Source: CBDFHF01 sp965247565
Lineage (GTDB): Bacteria; Pseudomonadota; Gammaproteobacteria; Methylococcales; Methylomonadaceae
Reading direction: 5' to 3'
Length of the DNA stretch: 64,000 nucleotides
NCBI GenBank assembly: GCA_965247565.1
Contig: CBDFHF010000003.1
Location: 372,001-436,000 of the forward strand
Shown here: positions 36,926 through 45,169 of the stretch, one piece after another
Position numbering within the stretch: the stretch's first letter is position 1
How the letters are laid out: each line of letters opens with the position of its first letter
Notes under the pieces: generated by a model
Seen by the model: only the letters and a program-made list of their open reading frames with translations
The model's database searches: none
Told to the model about the DNA's origin: nothing
Translations under genes and position numbers: made by a program

Positions 36926-37837
36926 TTACGCCGCTTGTTTGCGACGGCGTAACCCTACAACACCGGCTAAGGCACTGCCAAATAACCAAACCGCTCCAGG
37001 GACAGGCACAGCACTGATTTGCAGCTCATACCCAGATACATTTGCATTCCATCTGCCAACGCCATTACCACCCAGCGCAACGGTATAGACCTGACCCGCT
37101 TGAGCAAAAAATTCAATGTAATTGGTTGCATCAACCGTCGCATCGTGTGTCAAGTAGGTCATACCCGTACCAGTAGACACATTCAGATTGTTAAAATAAA
37201 AAGGATTGCTGCTAGTTTCTGGTCTTGAAGTATTGTTCCAGCCACCATGATGGGAGTAGTTTGCCGTAGTGGTGTCCATACCAGTAAAAACCGTCACACC
37301 GAAGTTGTTATTAACGCCACCCAAAGTGGTCAGATTTAATCTAATGGTAGTGTCAATATCAGATTTGATTAAACCGATGTCAGTTTGATGCTTCCAACCG
37401 GTAGGGCCTGAAGCAGTAAGATTTCCACTTTGATCAGTACCGTCGTCCTTCCACGCGCCAGCGCCAGTATCAATTTCTGCGGCGAATCCGTGATCAGCTA
37501 ACGCATCCGCAGAGGATACTTCCATAGTGCCCGTATGGTGAATTGCAGCCGCCCAGTTTAAGTGAGCCGAACCAGTATAGCCAAAAGGTAGCGCACCACC
37601 AGCAGTTCCAACCCAAGGTACTAAAGTACCTTTGTTACCTTGGCTTTCAGGACCGGTAGCAACACCAGGCGTATTAGTGTCGCCGGGAGCATCATAGATA
37701 TGAGTCCAACCATCGGTATTAGCAGGGGCTGCCGTAGTAAACGTGTTGTACATCACATGTGCGGAAGCCCCTGCAGAAATTGCAGAACCAGCAATAACCA
37801 TAGCCACGGCTTTAGCCAATTTTGATTTTTGTATCAT
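36926..37837 (-). CDS. PEP-CTERM-type surface protein (copy B of second family)
   Basis: A 303-residue exported protein: signal peptide MIQKSKLAKAVAMVIAGS...ASA, body with MYNTFTT, TDGWTH, PWVGT, FAAEIDTGAGAWKDD, GWKHQTDIGLIKSD and SHHGGWNN, and the tail AVPVPGAVWLFGSALAG + RRRKQAA. It is paralogous to 15266-16141 along its full length. On the minus strand it stands upstream of copy B of the DVUA0089-like gene, the reverse order of pair A. GEMM-like copy 3 lies upstream, with a hairpin at 37878-37915 in between. Confidence 0.87.
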   Translation of the reverse strand: MIQKSKLAKAVAMVIAGSAISAGASAHVMYNTFTTAAPANTDGWTHIYDAPGDTNTPGVATGPESQGNKGTLVPWVGTAGGALPFGYTGSAHLNWAAAIHHTGTMEVSSADALADHGFAAEIDTGAGAWKDDGTDQSGNLTASGPTGWKHQTDIGLIKSDIDTTIRLNLTTLGGVNNNFGVTVFTGMDTTTANYSHHGGWNNTSRPETSSNPFYFNNLNVSTGTGMTYLTHDATVDATNYIEFFAQAGQVYTVALGGNGVGRWNANVSGYELQISAVPVPGAVWLFGSALAGVVGLRRRKQAA

Positions 37838-37877
37838 TTTTTAAGTACCAATTTACAAATTAATGAATGACTCTTGT

Positions 37878-37915
37878 TGGTGCCAGTGTTGCAATACAAT
37901 ACAACACTGGCACCA
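37878..37915 (-). promoter_or_regulatory. Perfect 14-bp inverted repeat between aptamer copy 3 and its gene
   Basis: Arms TGGTGCCAGTGTTG (37878-37891) and CAACACTGGCACCA (37902-37915) pair perfectly around a 10-base loop. On the minus strand the hairpin follows the aptamer by about eight bases and ends 41 bases before the start codon at 37837, the place of a riboswitch expression platform. The A in the aptamer P1 3' strand (GTTGCATCACGCTTGATGG) can also pair with parts of the hairpin, so an alternative fold is possible (inference). There is no T-run, so it may control translation rather than termination. Confidence 0.5.
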
Positions 37916-37922
37916 TCAAGCG

Positions 37923-37998
37923 TGATGCAACCCGGCCATCTTGGCTTCTGCCAAGACCCGTGGCTTTCCGAATCCGCCTCACAGCGGGGGTGGCATCA
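37923..37998 (-). promoter_or_regulatory. GEMM-I-like aptamer, copy 3, best conserved
   Basis: The minus strand shows P1 GATGC (37997-37993) with GCATC (37928-37924), P2 CCGCT-GTGA-GGCGG, linker GGAAAGCCACGGG, P3 TCTTGGC-AGAA-GCCAAGA and the end GGCCGGGTTGC. This matches the arrangement P1-P2(GNRA loop)-linker-P3-closing strand of c-di-GMP-I riboswitches. A covariance search is needed to confirm. It sits about 85 bases upstream of the PEP-CTERM gene at 37837. Confidence 0.6.
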
Positions 37999-38060
37999 AG
38001 GAATCCTTCCCCAACCGATCCTTTTCTTCCCTGGCACTTTTATCCTTTACTAATCCTTTC

Positions 38061-38426
38061 ATCGACTAAAGCATTCAGCATCCTTTTTTAACGCCTTACC
38101 GACTCAGTTTATTTAGCAAACCAAATGCCAATATAAAATAAATATTTATAAACAATGACTTATAAACGCATCTTAAAAATCTGATTTTTTAGAAAACGAA
38201 TTTCATTTGTCTGGATGAGTAATTTTAATCATTTTTAAAAGGCGGAAATATTGCGGTTGCAACATCTTCATTGTTTGCCAAAATAGCTTGGCAGGTAGAT
38301 TTCATGTTTGTAAGCAATGACTTACTAAATAAGTTGATGACTTTTTTTCGATTTTGCTTATTGGTAATCCGGTAATAATCAGTCACTGCGTAGACTGATT
38401 ATTCAAAAAAGAAACCAGTTATCGTG
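38061..38426. other. AT-rich intergenic region
   Basis: No gene was seen. The sequence is AT-rich (for example TATAAAATAAATATTTATAAAC near 38130-38153) and might hold promoters for the riboswitch-controlled minus-strand genes; none could be assigned with confidence. Confidence 0.35.
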
Positions 38427-38548
38427 AAAAAAGTGTGTGATATGACACACTTTTTTGCGGCATATCACACACTTTATTTTAAGGCCTTTATTTACAAGGC
38501 CTGCAGAGGTAGGCAAATTACTAAAAGTGTGTCATATGACACACTTTT
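38427..38548. repeat. Cluster of three AAGTGTGT palindromes
   Basis: Site 1 (38427-38456) has 12-bp arms AAAAAAGTGTGT / ACACACTTTTTT around GATATG. Half-site 2 (38461-38474, CATATCACACACTT) is the exact inverse of the left half of site 1. Site 3 (38523-38548) is a perfect 26-bp palindrome with half AAAAGTGTGTCAT. The repeated core TGTGTxATATGACACA looks like a dimeric regulator operator or a compound hairpin. It lies between the PEP-CTERM genes and the htpG 3' end. Confidence 0.7.
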
Positions 38549-38610
38549 AAAAAAAGCGCTTGGAAATGGGGCAAACAATTTGATGACACTCTAAAAACAT
38601 TCTTCCAAAA

Positions 38611-38635
38611 AAAAGGCTGGAAAACCCAGCCTTTT
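38611..38635 (-). terminator. Terminator of htpG, usable from both sides
   Basis: AAAAGGCTGG (38611-38620) and CCAGCCTTTT (38626-38635) form a perfect 10-bp stem with a five-base loop, with A-runs on one side and Ts on the other. On the minus strand it follows the htpG stop (38650) closely. Confidence 0.85.
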
Positions 38636-38649
38636 CTTATTGCTAACCT

Positions 38650-40584
38650 TTAATTCAACAGTCCTTGCAGCAAACCATTGAGCTTATGAACAAAGGCTGC
38701 CGGATCTTCAAGCTGACCACCTTCACTTAAAATGGCCTGATCAAACAAGATGTGGGTTAAGTCCGCAAAACGTTCATCATCTTGCTCAGCTTTCATGCGC
38801 GTCACCAAAGCATGGTTGGGGTTGAGTTCAAAAATCGGTTTTTTGCCCATGCCACCAAACATTTGACCGGCGTCTTTCATGATTCTTTCCATATTCAAGC
38901 TCATGCCGTAAACGTCGGCAACTAAACAAGCCGGTGACTCGGTCAGACGATGGCTTAAGCGTACTTCACTGACTTTGTCGCCTAACACTTCTTTGATTTG
39001 CTTAAGAACCGATTCAAAATCTTGGTTGATTTGTTCGTGTTCTTTCTTCTCTTCCTCAGTTTCTGTGCCTAAATCCAAATCACCTTTGGCAACCGACTGC
39101 AAATGCTTGCCATCGAACTCATCCATATGCGACACCAGCCACTCATCAACCCGATCGGACAACAGCAGGACTTCTATGCCTTTCTTGCGGAAGATTTCCA
39201 AGTGCGGACTGTTTTTAGCAGCCGAGAACGTGTCGGCAGTAACATAATAAATTTTGTCCTGGCCTTCTTGCATGCGGCTAACATAGTCTTCTAAAGACAC
39301 AGTTTGCTTATCCGTGTCGTTATGGGTAGAGGCAAAACGCATTAACTTTGCAATTCGTTCTTTATTGCTGTGATCCTCAATCGGGCCTTCTTTGATGACC
39401 GTGCCAAATTGCGACCAAAACGTTTCGTATTTTTCCGGTTCGTTTTTAGCCAACGTTTCGAGCATGCCTAAGACTTTTTTGACAGCGCCAGATTTGATAG
39501 TGCTAATTTGTTTGCTTTGTTGCAAAATCTCCCGTGATACGTTTAACGGCAGTGAGTTAGCATCGATTATGCCTCGAATGAATCGCAAATAACGCGGCAT
39601 TAACTGCTCGGCGTCGTCGGTAATAAATACTTTGCGAATGTACAGTTTTACACCGTGTTTGGCGTCTCGATCCCACATGTCAAAAGGTGCGCGAGCCGGC
39701 ACATACAATAGTAAAGTATATTCGTTGGAACCTTCCACTTTGCTGTGTACATGAATCAGCGGATCTTGAAAATCATGACCGACATGTTTATAGAACTCGT
39801 TGTAATCCTCATCGGAGATGTCCTGACGGGCTTTAGTCCATAATGCGGAAGCGCTGTTAATGGTTTCTTCAACAATTTCAGGCTCGGCCTTAGCCTCGGT
39901 ATCTTCGCCCTCTTCATCTTTTACCGGTGGCAGTACTTCTTTATCCATAACAATTGGCAAAGAAATGTGATCAGAAAACTTTCTTACAATCGAACGAATA
40001 CGATAACCATCTAAAAACTCGCTTTCAGCCTCTTTAAGATGCAGAACAATTTCGGTGCCCCGAGTGGGTTTATCGATTGATTCCAAGGTGTAATCACCTT
40101 CGCCGGCAGACTCCCAACGCACACCCTCGCTCGCATCGTCACCCGCTTTACGGGTCGTTAAAGTCACTTTGTCAGCAACGATAAACGCGGAGTAGAAACC
40201 GACCCCAAACTGACCGATTAATTCGCTATCTTTAGCTTGATCGCCAGTTAAGGCCTCAAAAAATTGTTTAGTTCCGGATTTGGCAATGGTGCCAATGTGT
40301 TCCTGCACTTCTTCCCGCGTCATACCAATACCATTATCAATAATGGTGATGGTGCGTTTGTCTTTGTCGAATTCAAGACGAATCTTTAAATCACTGTCAC
40401 CTTCATAAAGGCTATCATTGGATAAAGCCTTAAAACGAAGTTTGTCGGCGGCATCCGAAGCGTTGGAAATCAACTCCCGCAAAAAAATCTCCTTATTACT
40501 ATATAAGGAGTGAATCATTAAATGCAGTAAATGCTTTACTTCAGTTTGAAAACCCAAGGTTTCTTTTTTTGCTTCAACAGTCAT
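38650..40584 (-). CDS. htpG: Molecular chaperone HtpG (Hsp90)
   Basis: A 644-residue ATP-dependent chaperone (624 in E. coli). The N-terminal GHKL ATPase has LRELISNASDAADKLR, DNGIGMT, the lid GTIAKSGTKQF and IGQFGVGFYS. The charged insert near residue 220-235 (EEGEDTEAKAEPEIVEE) is slightly longer than the E. coli one. The middle domain has YIRKVFITDDAEQLMPRYLRFIRGIIDANSLPLNVSREILQQ, and the end is the C-terminal dimer domain. It is divergent from the response regulator gene, 114 bases away. Confidence 0.97.
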   Translation of the reverse strand: MTVEAKKETLGFQTEVKHLLHLMIHSLYSNKEIFLRELISNASDAADKLRFKALSNDSLYEGDSDLKIRLEFDKDKRTITIIDNGIGMTREEVQEHIGTIAKSGTKQFFEALTGDQAKDSELIGQFGVGFYSAFIVADKVTLTTRKAGDDASEGVRWESAGEGDYTLESIDKPTRGTEIVLHLKEAESEFLDGYRIRSIVRKFSDHISLPIVMDKEVLPPVKDEEGEDTEAKAEPEIVEETINSASALWTKARQDISDEDYNEFYKHVGHDFQDPLIHVHSKVEGSNEYTLLLYVPARAPFDMWDRDAKHGVKLYIRKVFITDDAEQLMPRYLRFIRGIIDANSLPLNVSREILQQSKQISTIKSGAVKKVLGMLETLAKNEPEKYETFWSQFGTVIKEGPIEDHSNKERIAKLMRFASTHNDTDKQTVSLEDYVSRMQEGQDKIYYVTADTFSAAKNSPHLEIFRKKGIEVLLLSDRVDEWLVSHMDEFDGKHLQSVAKGDLDLGTETEEEKKEHEQINQDFESVLKQIKEVLGDKVSEVRLSHRLTESPACLVADVYGMSLNMERIMKDAGQMFGGMGKKPIFELNPNHALVTRMKAEQDDERFADLTHILFDQAILSEGGQLEDPAAFVHKLNGLLQGLLN

Positions 40585-40698
40585 TTTTACTATTCCTAAT
40601 TAAAAAACATACAAGTGATGGAAGTTAATGTGGGGATGGTTTGATTTTTTTTCAAGCCCACTCTATACAATTGGTAAAGTGCTATTACACTCGATGCT

Positions 40699-42315
40699 AT
40701 GAAGTTGAATTTAAAAGACAAGAATATATTACTGGTTGAAGACCATTCCGTTATACGTGAAGCGATGAAGCACATGCTTTTTGGCCTTGAAGCGCGACAT
40801 ATTGTGGATTCTTCTTCCGGCGCTACGGCGGTAACTTTGATGAAAGACACACCTTTTGACATTGTTATTTGCGATTACTATCTGGGGTCTGGCAAAAACG
40901 GCCAACAATTACTGGAGGAAGTAAGATTTAGCAAATTACTTCCGGTAAATGCCATTTTTATTATGGTGACTGTGGAGCAGCAACAAAGTATTGTGCTGTC
41001 GGCACTGGACAATAAACCCGACGACTATTTGGCAAAACCATTTAATGCTCAGCAATTGCTTAGCCGACTGGAAAGATGTTTCACACGTAAACAATATTTC
41101 TCCCCTATTGAGCAGCACATTCATAACGGCAATCCCTTTTTGGCGATAAAGCACTGTGAAAAATTACTCGATGAGGGCGATAAAAACCGGCGGTTGCAAC
41201 TATTAAAAATACGTGCAGAACTGGCAATTGAAACAGGTGATCTTGAAACTGCACAGAACATTTACCAAAAAATATTGAAAGAACGTGATCTGCCCTGGGC
41301 TAGACTGGGTTTAGGCATTATCGCCTTTATGCACAATCGCTACGAACAAGCAATTGGCTACTTTCAACAGCTAATTGAACTCTATCCAGCCATGCTGGAT
41401 GCTTACGACTGGCTAAGTAAAACGCACGAGACAACGGACAATACTCTGTTGGCACTGGAAACCATAGAAACTGCAGTAAATCTTGCCCCGCAAGCTATTT
41501 TAAGACAGCAAAAACTGGCGCTGCTAGCAACTAAGGCAGAGAATTTAGATACCGCAAAAAAAGCTTATAAGTCCGCAATTAAATTAGGCAAAAATTCTGT
41601 ACACAAAGCCTCAAATGACCTGACTGGCTTGGCTGACATTTATGTGAAAACCAATGCACTCAATTTAGTTCAGCCGTTGTTGGATGAGTTGCAACAAAAA
41701 TTTACAAATGAACCAGAAGCGGAAATGCATTCGGCCTTATTATCAATGGAATTGTATAAAAAAACGGACCATGGCTTGCTCGCTAAACAAGCTTATGAAA
41801 ACGCGGTGAATCTAAACGCCGAATTCGGCAGACTCACTTCTAAAGAATTACGGCTACAATTGGTCGAAGCCTGTTTCACCTATAAAGACGTACCCATCGC
41901 TGAAAGCATTCTGGATGACTTGGTAAAAAGTAATATCGATGACAAACATTTTATTGACGAAATAAAACAACTTTGCAACATCGTTGGTCACGAGAACTAT
42001 GTGGTGACGTTAATACAGAATACAAAACAGGAGCTAATCAATATTAACAATACTGGTGTGCATTTATTTAAGCAAGGCAATACCAAAGCCGCTTTGGCAA
42101 GTTTTGAGAAAGCAGAGAAGATTATGCCTAACAACAAAACGATTGTGCTAAACATGGCAAAAATTATGATTCACGATCTTAAAATATCCAAGGGCTCCGA
42201 AAAAAAACGCCTACAGGCTCTCGGTTATATTGAAAAAGCCATTAGGATAGGCGTCGGCCACGACAAGGTTAGTAGTCTACAATCAGATCTCGCCAAACTG
42301 AGCTTTAATGAGTAA
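40699..42315 (+). CDS. Response regulator with tetratricopeptide repeats
   Basis: A 538-residue cytoplasmic protein. An N-terminal receiver domain (about residues 1-125) has the acidic pair in LLVEDHS, phosphoacceptor Asp near residue 58 (VICDYYLG) and the Lys in YLAKPFN. The rest, from about residue 140, is helical and composed of TPR-like repeats (ALKIRAELAIETGDLETAQNIYQKIL, AIGYFQQLIELYPAMLDAYDWLSKTH). The output is therefore protein-protein contact rather than DNA binding. The next gene, 20 bases downstream, is a short histidine kinase, its likely partner. Confidence 0.87.
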   Translation: MKLNLKDKNILLVEDHSVIREAMKHMLFGLEARHIVDSSSGATAVTLMKDTPFDIVICDYYLGSGKNGQQLLEEVRFSKLLPVNAIFIMVTVEQQQSIVLSALDNKPDDYLAKPFNAQQLLSRLERCFTRKQYFSPIEQHIHNGNPFLAIKHCEKLLDEGDKNRRLQLLKIRAELAIETGDLETAQNIYQKILKERDLPWARLGLGIIAFMHNRYEQAIGYFQQLIELYPAMLDAYDWLSKTHETTDNTLLALETIETAVNLAPQAILRQQKLALLATKAENLDTAKKAYKSAIKLGKNSVHKASNDLTGLADIYVKTNALNLVQPLLDELQQKFTNEPEAEMHSALLSMELYKKTDHGLLAKQAYENAVNLNAEFGRLTSKELRLQLVEACFTYKDVPIAESILDDLVKSNIDDKHFIDEIKQLCNIVGHENYVVTLIQNTKQELININNTGVHLFKQGNTKAALASFEKAEKIMPNNKTIVLNMAKIMIHDLKISKGSEKKRLQALGYIEKAIRIGVGHDKVSSLQSDLAKLSFNE

Positions 42316-42335
42316 AAATATTCGGGACAAAAAAT

Positions 42336-43022
42336 ATGACGGAAAATCAACACTCTGACATTAATTTTTCAGCGATTCTTGCTGCATCAGTTCATGATAT
42401 AAAAAACTCATTGAGCACTGTTAGCGCCTTAATTACAACGTTGGAAAAAATCTATAACGGTGCCAAACCACCAGAGTTTCAAAAACTTGAATTTGAAGCC
42501 AATCGCATGAATAGCAGTCTGATGCAGTTGCTTATTCTTTATAAAATTGATGCGTCCCTGTTTAATTTAAACATTGATGAATATCCGGTGATTGATATAT
42601 TAACTGACACAGAGAGCCAACAATCAGCATTGCTATCATTAAGCCCTATTGAGTTAAGCATTGAATGTGATCAGGATCAACTGTGCTATTGTGACAATAC
42701 GCTAATTACAAGCGCCATCAGCACCATAGTTAATAATGCGCAACGATACTGCCAAAACAAAGTGTTAATGTCTTCGTTTATAGAGGAAGGCTACACGGTT
42801 TTTTCAATTGAAGATGATGGAGCAGGCTACCCAGATAACTTATTAGCTTTCTCAGCAAACAAAAATACATTAATAGACTTAACCTCCGGCAATACAGGAC
42901 TGGGGCTATTTTTTGCAGCCACCATTGCCGGAATGCACACCAACGGTGAAAAGCGGGGCTTTATTAACACCGACAACAACAGCCGCTTAGGTGGTGCCAG
43001 ATTTAGATTATATTTACCTTAG
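42336..43022 (+). CDS. Short cytoplasmic sensor histidine kinase
   Basis: A 228-residue kinase core without membrane segment or sensor domain: H-box ASVHDIKNSLSTV (His near residue 20), N-box STIVNNAQRY, G1 EDDGAGYPDNLL and G2 NTGLGLFFA. The ATP-binding part is short but keeps the motifs. It is probably cotranscribed with the response regulator just upstream and may phosphorylate it. The input signal must come from another protein, as no sensory domain is visible. Confidence 0.85.
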   Translation: MTENQHSDINFSAILAASVHDIKNSLSTVSALITTLEKIYNGAKPPEFQKLEFEANRMNSSLMQLLILYKIDASLFNLNIDEYPVIDILTDTESQQSALLSLSPIELSIECDQDQLCYCDNTLITSAISTIVNNAQRYCQNKVLMSSFIEEGYTVFSIEDDGAGYPDNLLAFSANKNTLIDLTSGNTGLGLFFAATIAGMHTNGEKRGFINTDNNSRLGGARFRLYLP

Positions 43023-43237
43023 AATAGGGATGGCATAATTTCTGTCGAGTATAAAAATTCAGCAATGCTCGCCTTATAATTGCAGGTCTTTAGCTATTTC
43101 CTCTCTTCTCGCTATACAAGGTTTTCATTACCTACTTTCACAGTTCGGCAACAATTTCTACCCATTATTATCAAAACCTCAGTTTCATGGTAGACGTGTT
43201 ACAACAGAGCAAAGGGTGTCTTACAAGTGTTTAGAAA

Positions 43238-43272
43238 CCTTAATCATTCTGTCATTTAACCCTGCCTATAAT
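43238..43272 (+). promoter_or_regulatory. Probable PHO box and -10 upstream of broken phoD
   Basis: CTGTCAT (43249-43255) lies 11 bases upstream of a perfect TATAAT (43267-43272), the spacing of PhoB-activated promoters. The upstream half-site is weak (CCTTAAT four bases before). It precedes the phoD fragment at 43311. Confidence 0.5.
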
Positions 43273-43310
43273 CTGAACCTCTTAAAACAGGTATCTAAGA
43301 GGCAATTCCC

Positions 43311-43701
43311 ATGAGCAGGTTAGTGCGAAATTCCAGTTATTTTCGGCAAGTATCCTATTGGTTGAAAACTTCGTCCGTATTACCGCTAGTTCTTACATTA
43401 TCGTTCGCAAACGCCGAGACAGCAGAGGACGTGCCGTTAATGGAGCAAGGCATCCAATTGGGGGACTTATCCGCTGGCAGGGCGATAGTTTGGAGTCGAA
43501 CAGATCGTCCGTCGCGGATGATGGTTGAATATGCTTTCAATGAGCAATTTCAAGATTCACGCATCGTACGCGGTCCTTATGCTCTTGAAAACTCTGATTT
43601 TACGGCTAAACAAGATTTAAGCGTTAACCATTGATTTAAAGAATATTGAGGGCGTCACTGTGTTCAGCAAAACATTACGTTCTGGATCTGATCCCGATTG
43701 A
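43311..43701 (+). pseudogene. phoD: Broken alkaline phosphatase D (phoD), N-terminal piece only
   Basis: The first 107 codons (43311-43634) give the PhoD N-terminal domain (GIQLGDLSAGRAIVWSRTDR, MMVEYAFNEQF, DSRIVRGPYAL, DFTAKQDLS), then stop. In the next frame (about 43622-43701) the sequence goes on as LTIDLKNIEGVTVFSKTLRSGSDPD, which fits the following strand of the same domain, and then stops again. The metallophosphatase domain, some 400 residues, is missing. A frameshift and a large deletion therefore destroyed the gene; the promoter still looks intact. A glycerophosphodiesterase gene follows at 43763. Confidence 0.7.
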
Positions 43702-43762
43702 TCGAGACGGGACAAACTAACAGCTTTTGTTTTTTTATACTCAAAAAAATGGAGTTCAAATC

Positions 43763-45001
43763 ATGTTCAGACAAATACATAAACCCACCTTACTAATGGT
43801 AGCGATACTGGTCGCCATGAGCTTCCAAAATGGTGCAGAAGCGAAACCACACATTAAGCAGTCGCCGCTGGTTATCGGACACCGCGGCGCATCGGGCTAT
43901 CGTCCGGAACATACCCTCGAAAGTTATACGCTGGCTATCGAAATGGGCGCAGACTTTATTGAACCCGACCTGGTATTGACCAAAGATGGTTTGATGATTG
44001 CACGTCATGAACCCATGATAGGTAGCACAACGGATGTGTCAGAGCATGCTGAATTCGCCGGCCGTAAAACTAAACGGTTGATTGACGGTGTTGAAGTCGA
44101 CAACTGGTTTGCCAGCGATTTCACCTTGGCGGAAATCAAAACTCTGCGTGCCAAGCAAGCTCGTACTGATCGCGATCAGCAATATAATGGCCTTTTTCAA
44201 ATCCCGACCCTGGATGAAGTGATTGATCTGGCTAAAAGCAAAAGTAAGCAAACCGGGCGCGCTATTGGTATTTATCCGGAAATCAAGCATTCCACTTATC
44301 ACGCTGGGCTTATTACTGCTAGCAACAAACCCCTGTTCGGCAAAAATTATTTTGAAGACAAATTATTGACGTCACTGCATCAATCTTATGGTGACAGTGC
44401 GTGTGCGCCGGTGTTTATTCAGTCATTTGAAGTCAGCAATTTGCAATATTTGAATCGCAAGACCAGCATTCCGTTGGTGCAGTTAATAGATGCCGACGAT
44501 GTAAACGCCGATGGCTCTATTTCTCTGGTGGCGCCCTACAAACAACCCTATGATTTTGTGGTTAACGGCGACCCCCGCACATTTGCCGATTTGTTGACTA
44601 AAAATGGCCTGAAGTTCATCAGGACATATGCCGACGCTATTGGTCCCTGGAAACCTTATCTGGTGAAAACGGTAGACGATGGTATTGATCGTAACGGTGA
44701 TGGCCAGCTCACCATCAATGATCGACGGGTTGACGGCAGTACTGGGGTGCTGGAAATGGCTCATAAACGGGGATTGAAAGTACATACCTGGACGTTCCGC
44801 AATGATGCCAGTGGCTACGGTTTTAGCGATCCGCAACAGGAAATGACTTATTATTTCGATTTAGGTATAGATGGCTTGTTCACAGATTTTGCTGATACCG
44901 GTGTAGATGCCAGAGCCGACTCCGTCAACGCTGGCGGCGGCATGATCTCACCAAAACATTGTAAGCCTCGCAAACATAAGCGCGAAATTGGGGTGAAGTG
45001 A
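43763..45001 (+). CDS. glpQ: Periplasmic glycerophosphodiester phosphodiesterase
   Basis: A 412-residue exported enzyme (signal peptide MFRQIHKPTLLMVA...AEA) that hydrolyses glycerophosphodiesters to sn-glycerol-3-phosphate and alcohol. The GDPD motifs are HRGASGYRPEHTLESYTLAIEMGADFIEPDLVLTKDGLMIARHEP near residue 45 and GLFTDFADTG near the end. A Ca-loop-like insert (DRNGDGQLTIND) is seen near residue 315. The ATG at 43763 was chosen over an upstream TTG (43727) because it begins the signal peptide. It fits phosphate scavenging; the gene follows the broken phoD. The symbol is by family. Confidence 0.87.
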   Translation: MFRQIHKPTLLMVAILVAMSFQNGAEAKPHIKQSPLVIGHRGASGYRPEHTLESYTLAIEMGADFIEPDLVLTKDGLMIARHEPMIGSTTDVSEHAEFAGRKTKRLIDGVEVDNWFASDFTLAEIKTLRAKQARTDRDQQYNGLFQIPTLDEVIDLAKSKSKQTGRAIGIYPEIKHSTYHAGLITASNKPLFGKNYFEDKLLTSLHQSYGDSACAPVFIQSFEVSNLQYLNRKTSIPLVQLIDADDVNADGSISLVAPYKQPYDFVVNGDPRTFADLLTKNGLKFIRTYADAIGPWKPYLVKTVDDGIDRNGDGQLTINDRRVDGSTGVLEMAHKRGLKVHTWTFRNDASGYGFSDPQQEMTYYFDLGIDGLFTDFADTGVDARADSVNAGGGMISPKHCKPRKHKREIGVK

Positions 45002-45025
45002 ATACGTGACGTTAACGGTCTTATC

Positions 45026-45062
45026 GTTCCGGCCCTATTCAAGCTTTGAATAGGGCCGGAAC
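45026..45062. terminator. Perfect 17-bp hairpin after glycerophosphodiesterase
   Basis: Arms GTTCCGGCCCTATTCAA (45026-45042) and its exact complement (45046-45062) enclose a three-base loop. It follows the stop at 45001 by 24 bases. No T-run, so it may be a 3' mRNA stabiliser or transcription barrier. Confidence 0.65.
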
Positions 45063-45100
45063 TAGCTCTCCAAGGTTCGTCCCTCTTCTTCAGCCCGATA

Positions 45101-45134
45101 CCGTCACGACACTGTCACAGTGGCTTTATACAAT
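45101..45134 (+). promoter_or_regulatory. PHO box and -10 upstream of PQQ-like propeller gene
   Basis: CCGTCAC-GACA-CTGTCAC (45101-45118) is an almost ideal PHO box (7-4-7 layout) and is followed after 10 bases by TACAAT (45129-45134). This is the arrangement of PhoB-activated promoters. Confidence 0.75.
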
Positions 45135-45169
45135 TGCGGCAATATTTTTTGCGGCCATTTTATAAGCTC

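Noticed and set aside
37878..37915. Transposon end or attachment site
   Set aside because: The arms form one compact hairpin with a 10-base loop inside a leader; no partner copy or recombinase was found.
35445..38000. CRISPR array or mobile element as explanation of the repeats
   Set aside because: Copies are few, 1.2 kb apart, share internal stems with compensatory differences, and each adjoins a PEP-CTERM gene; no transposase, terminal repeats or target-site duplication were seen.
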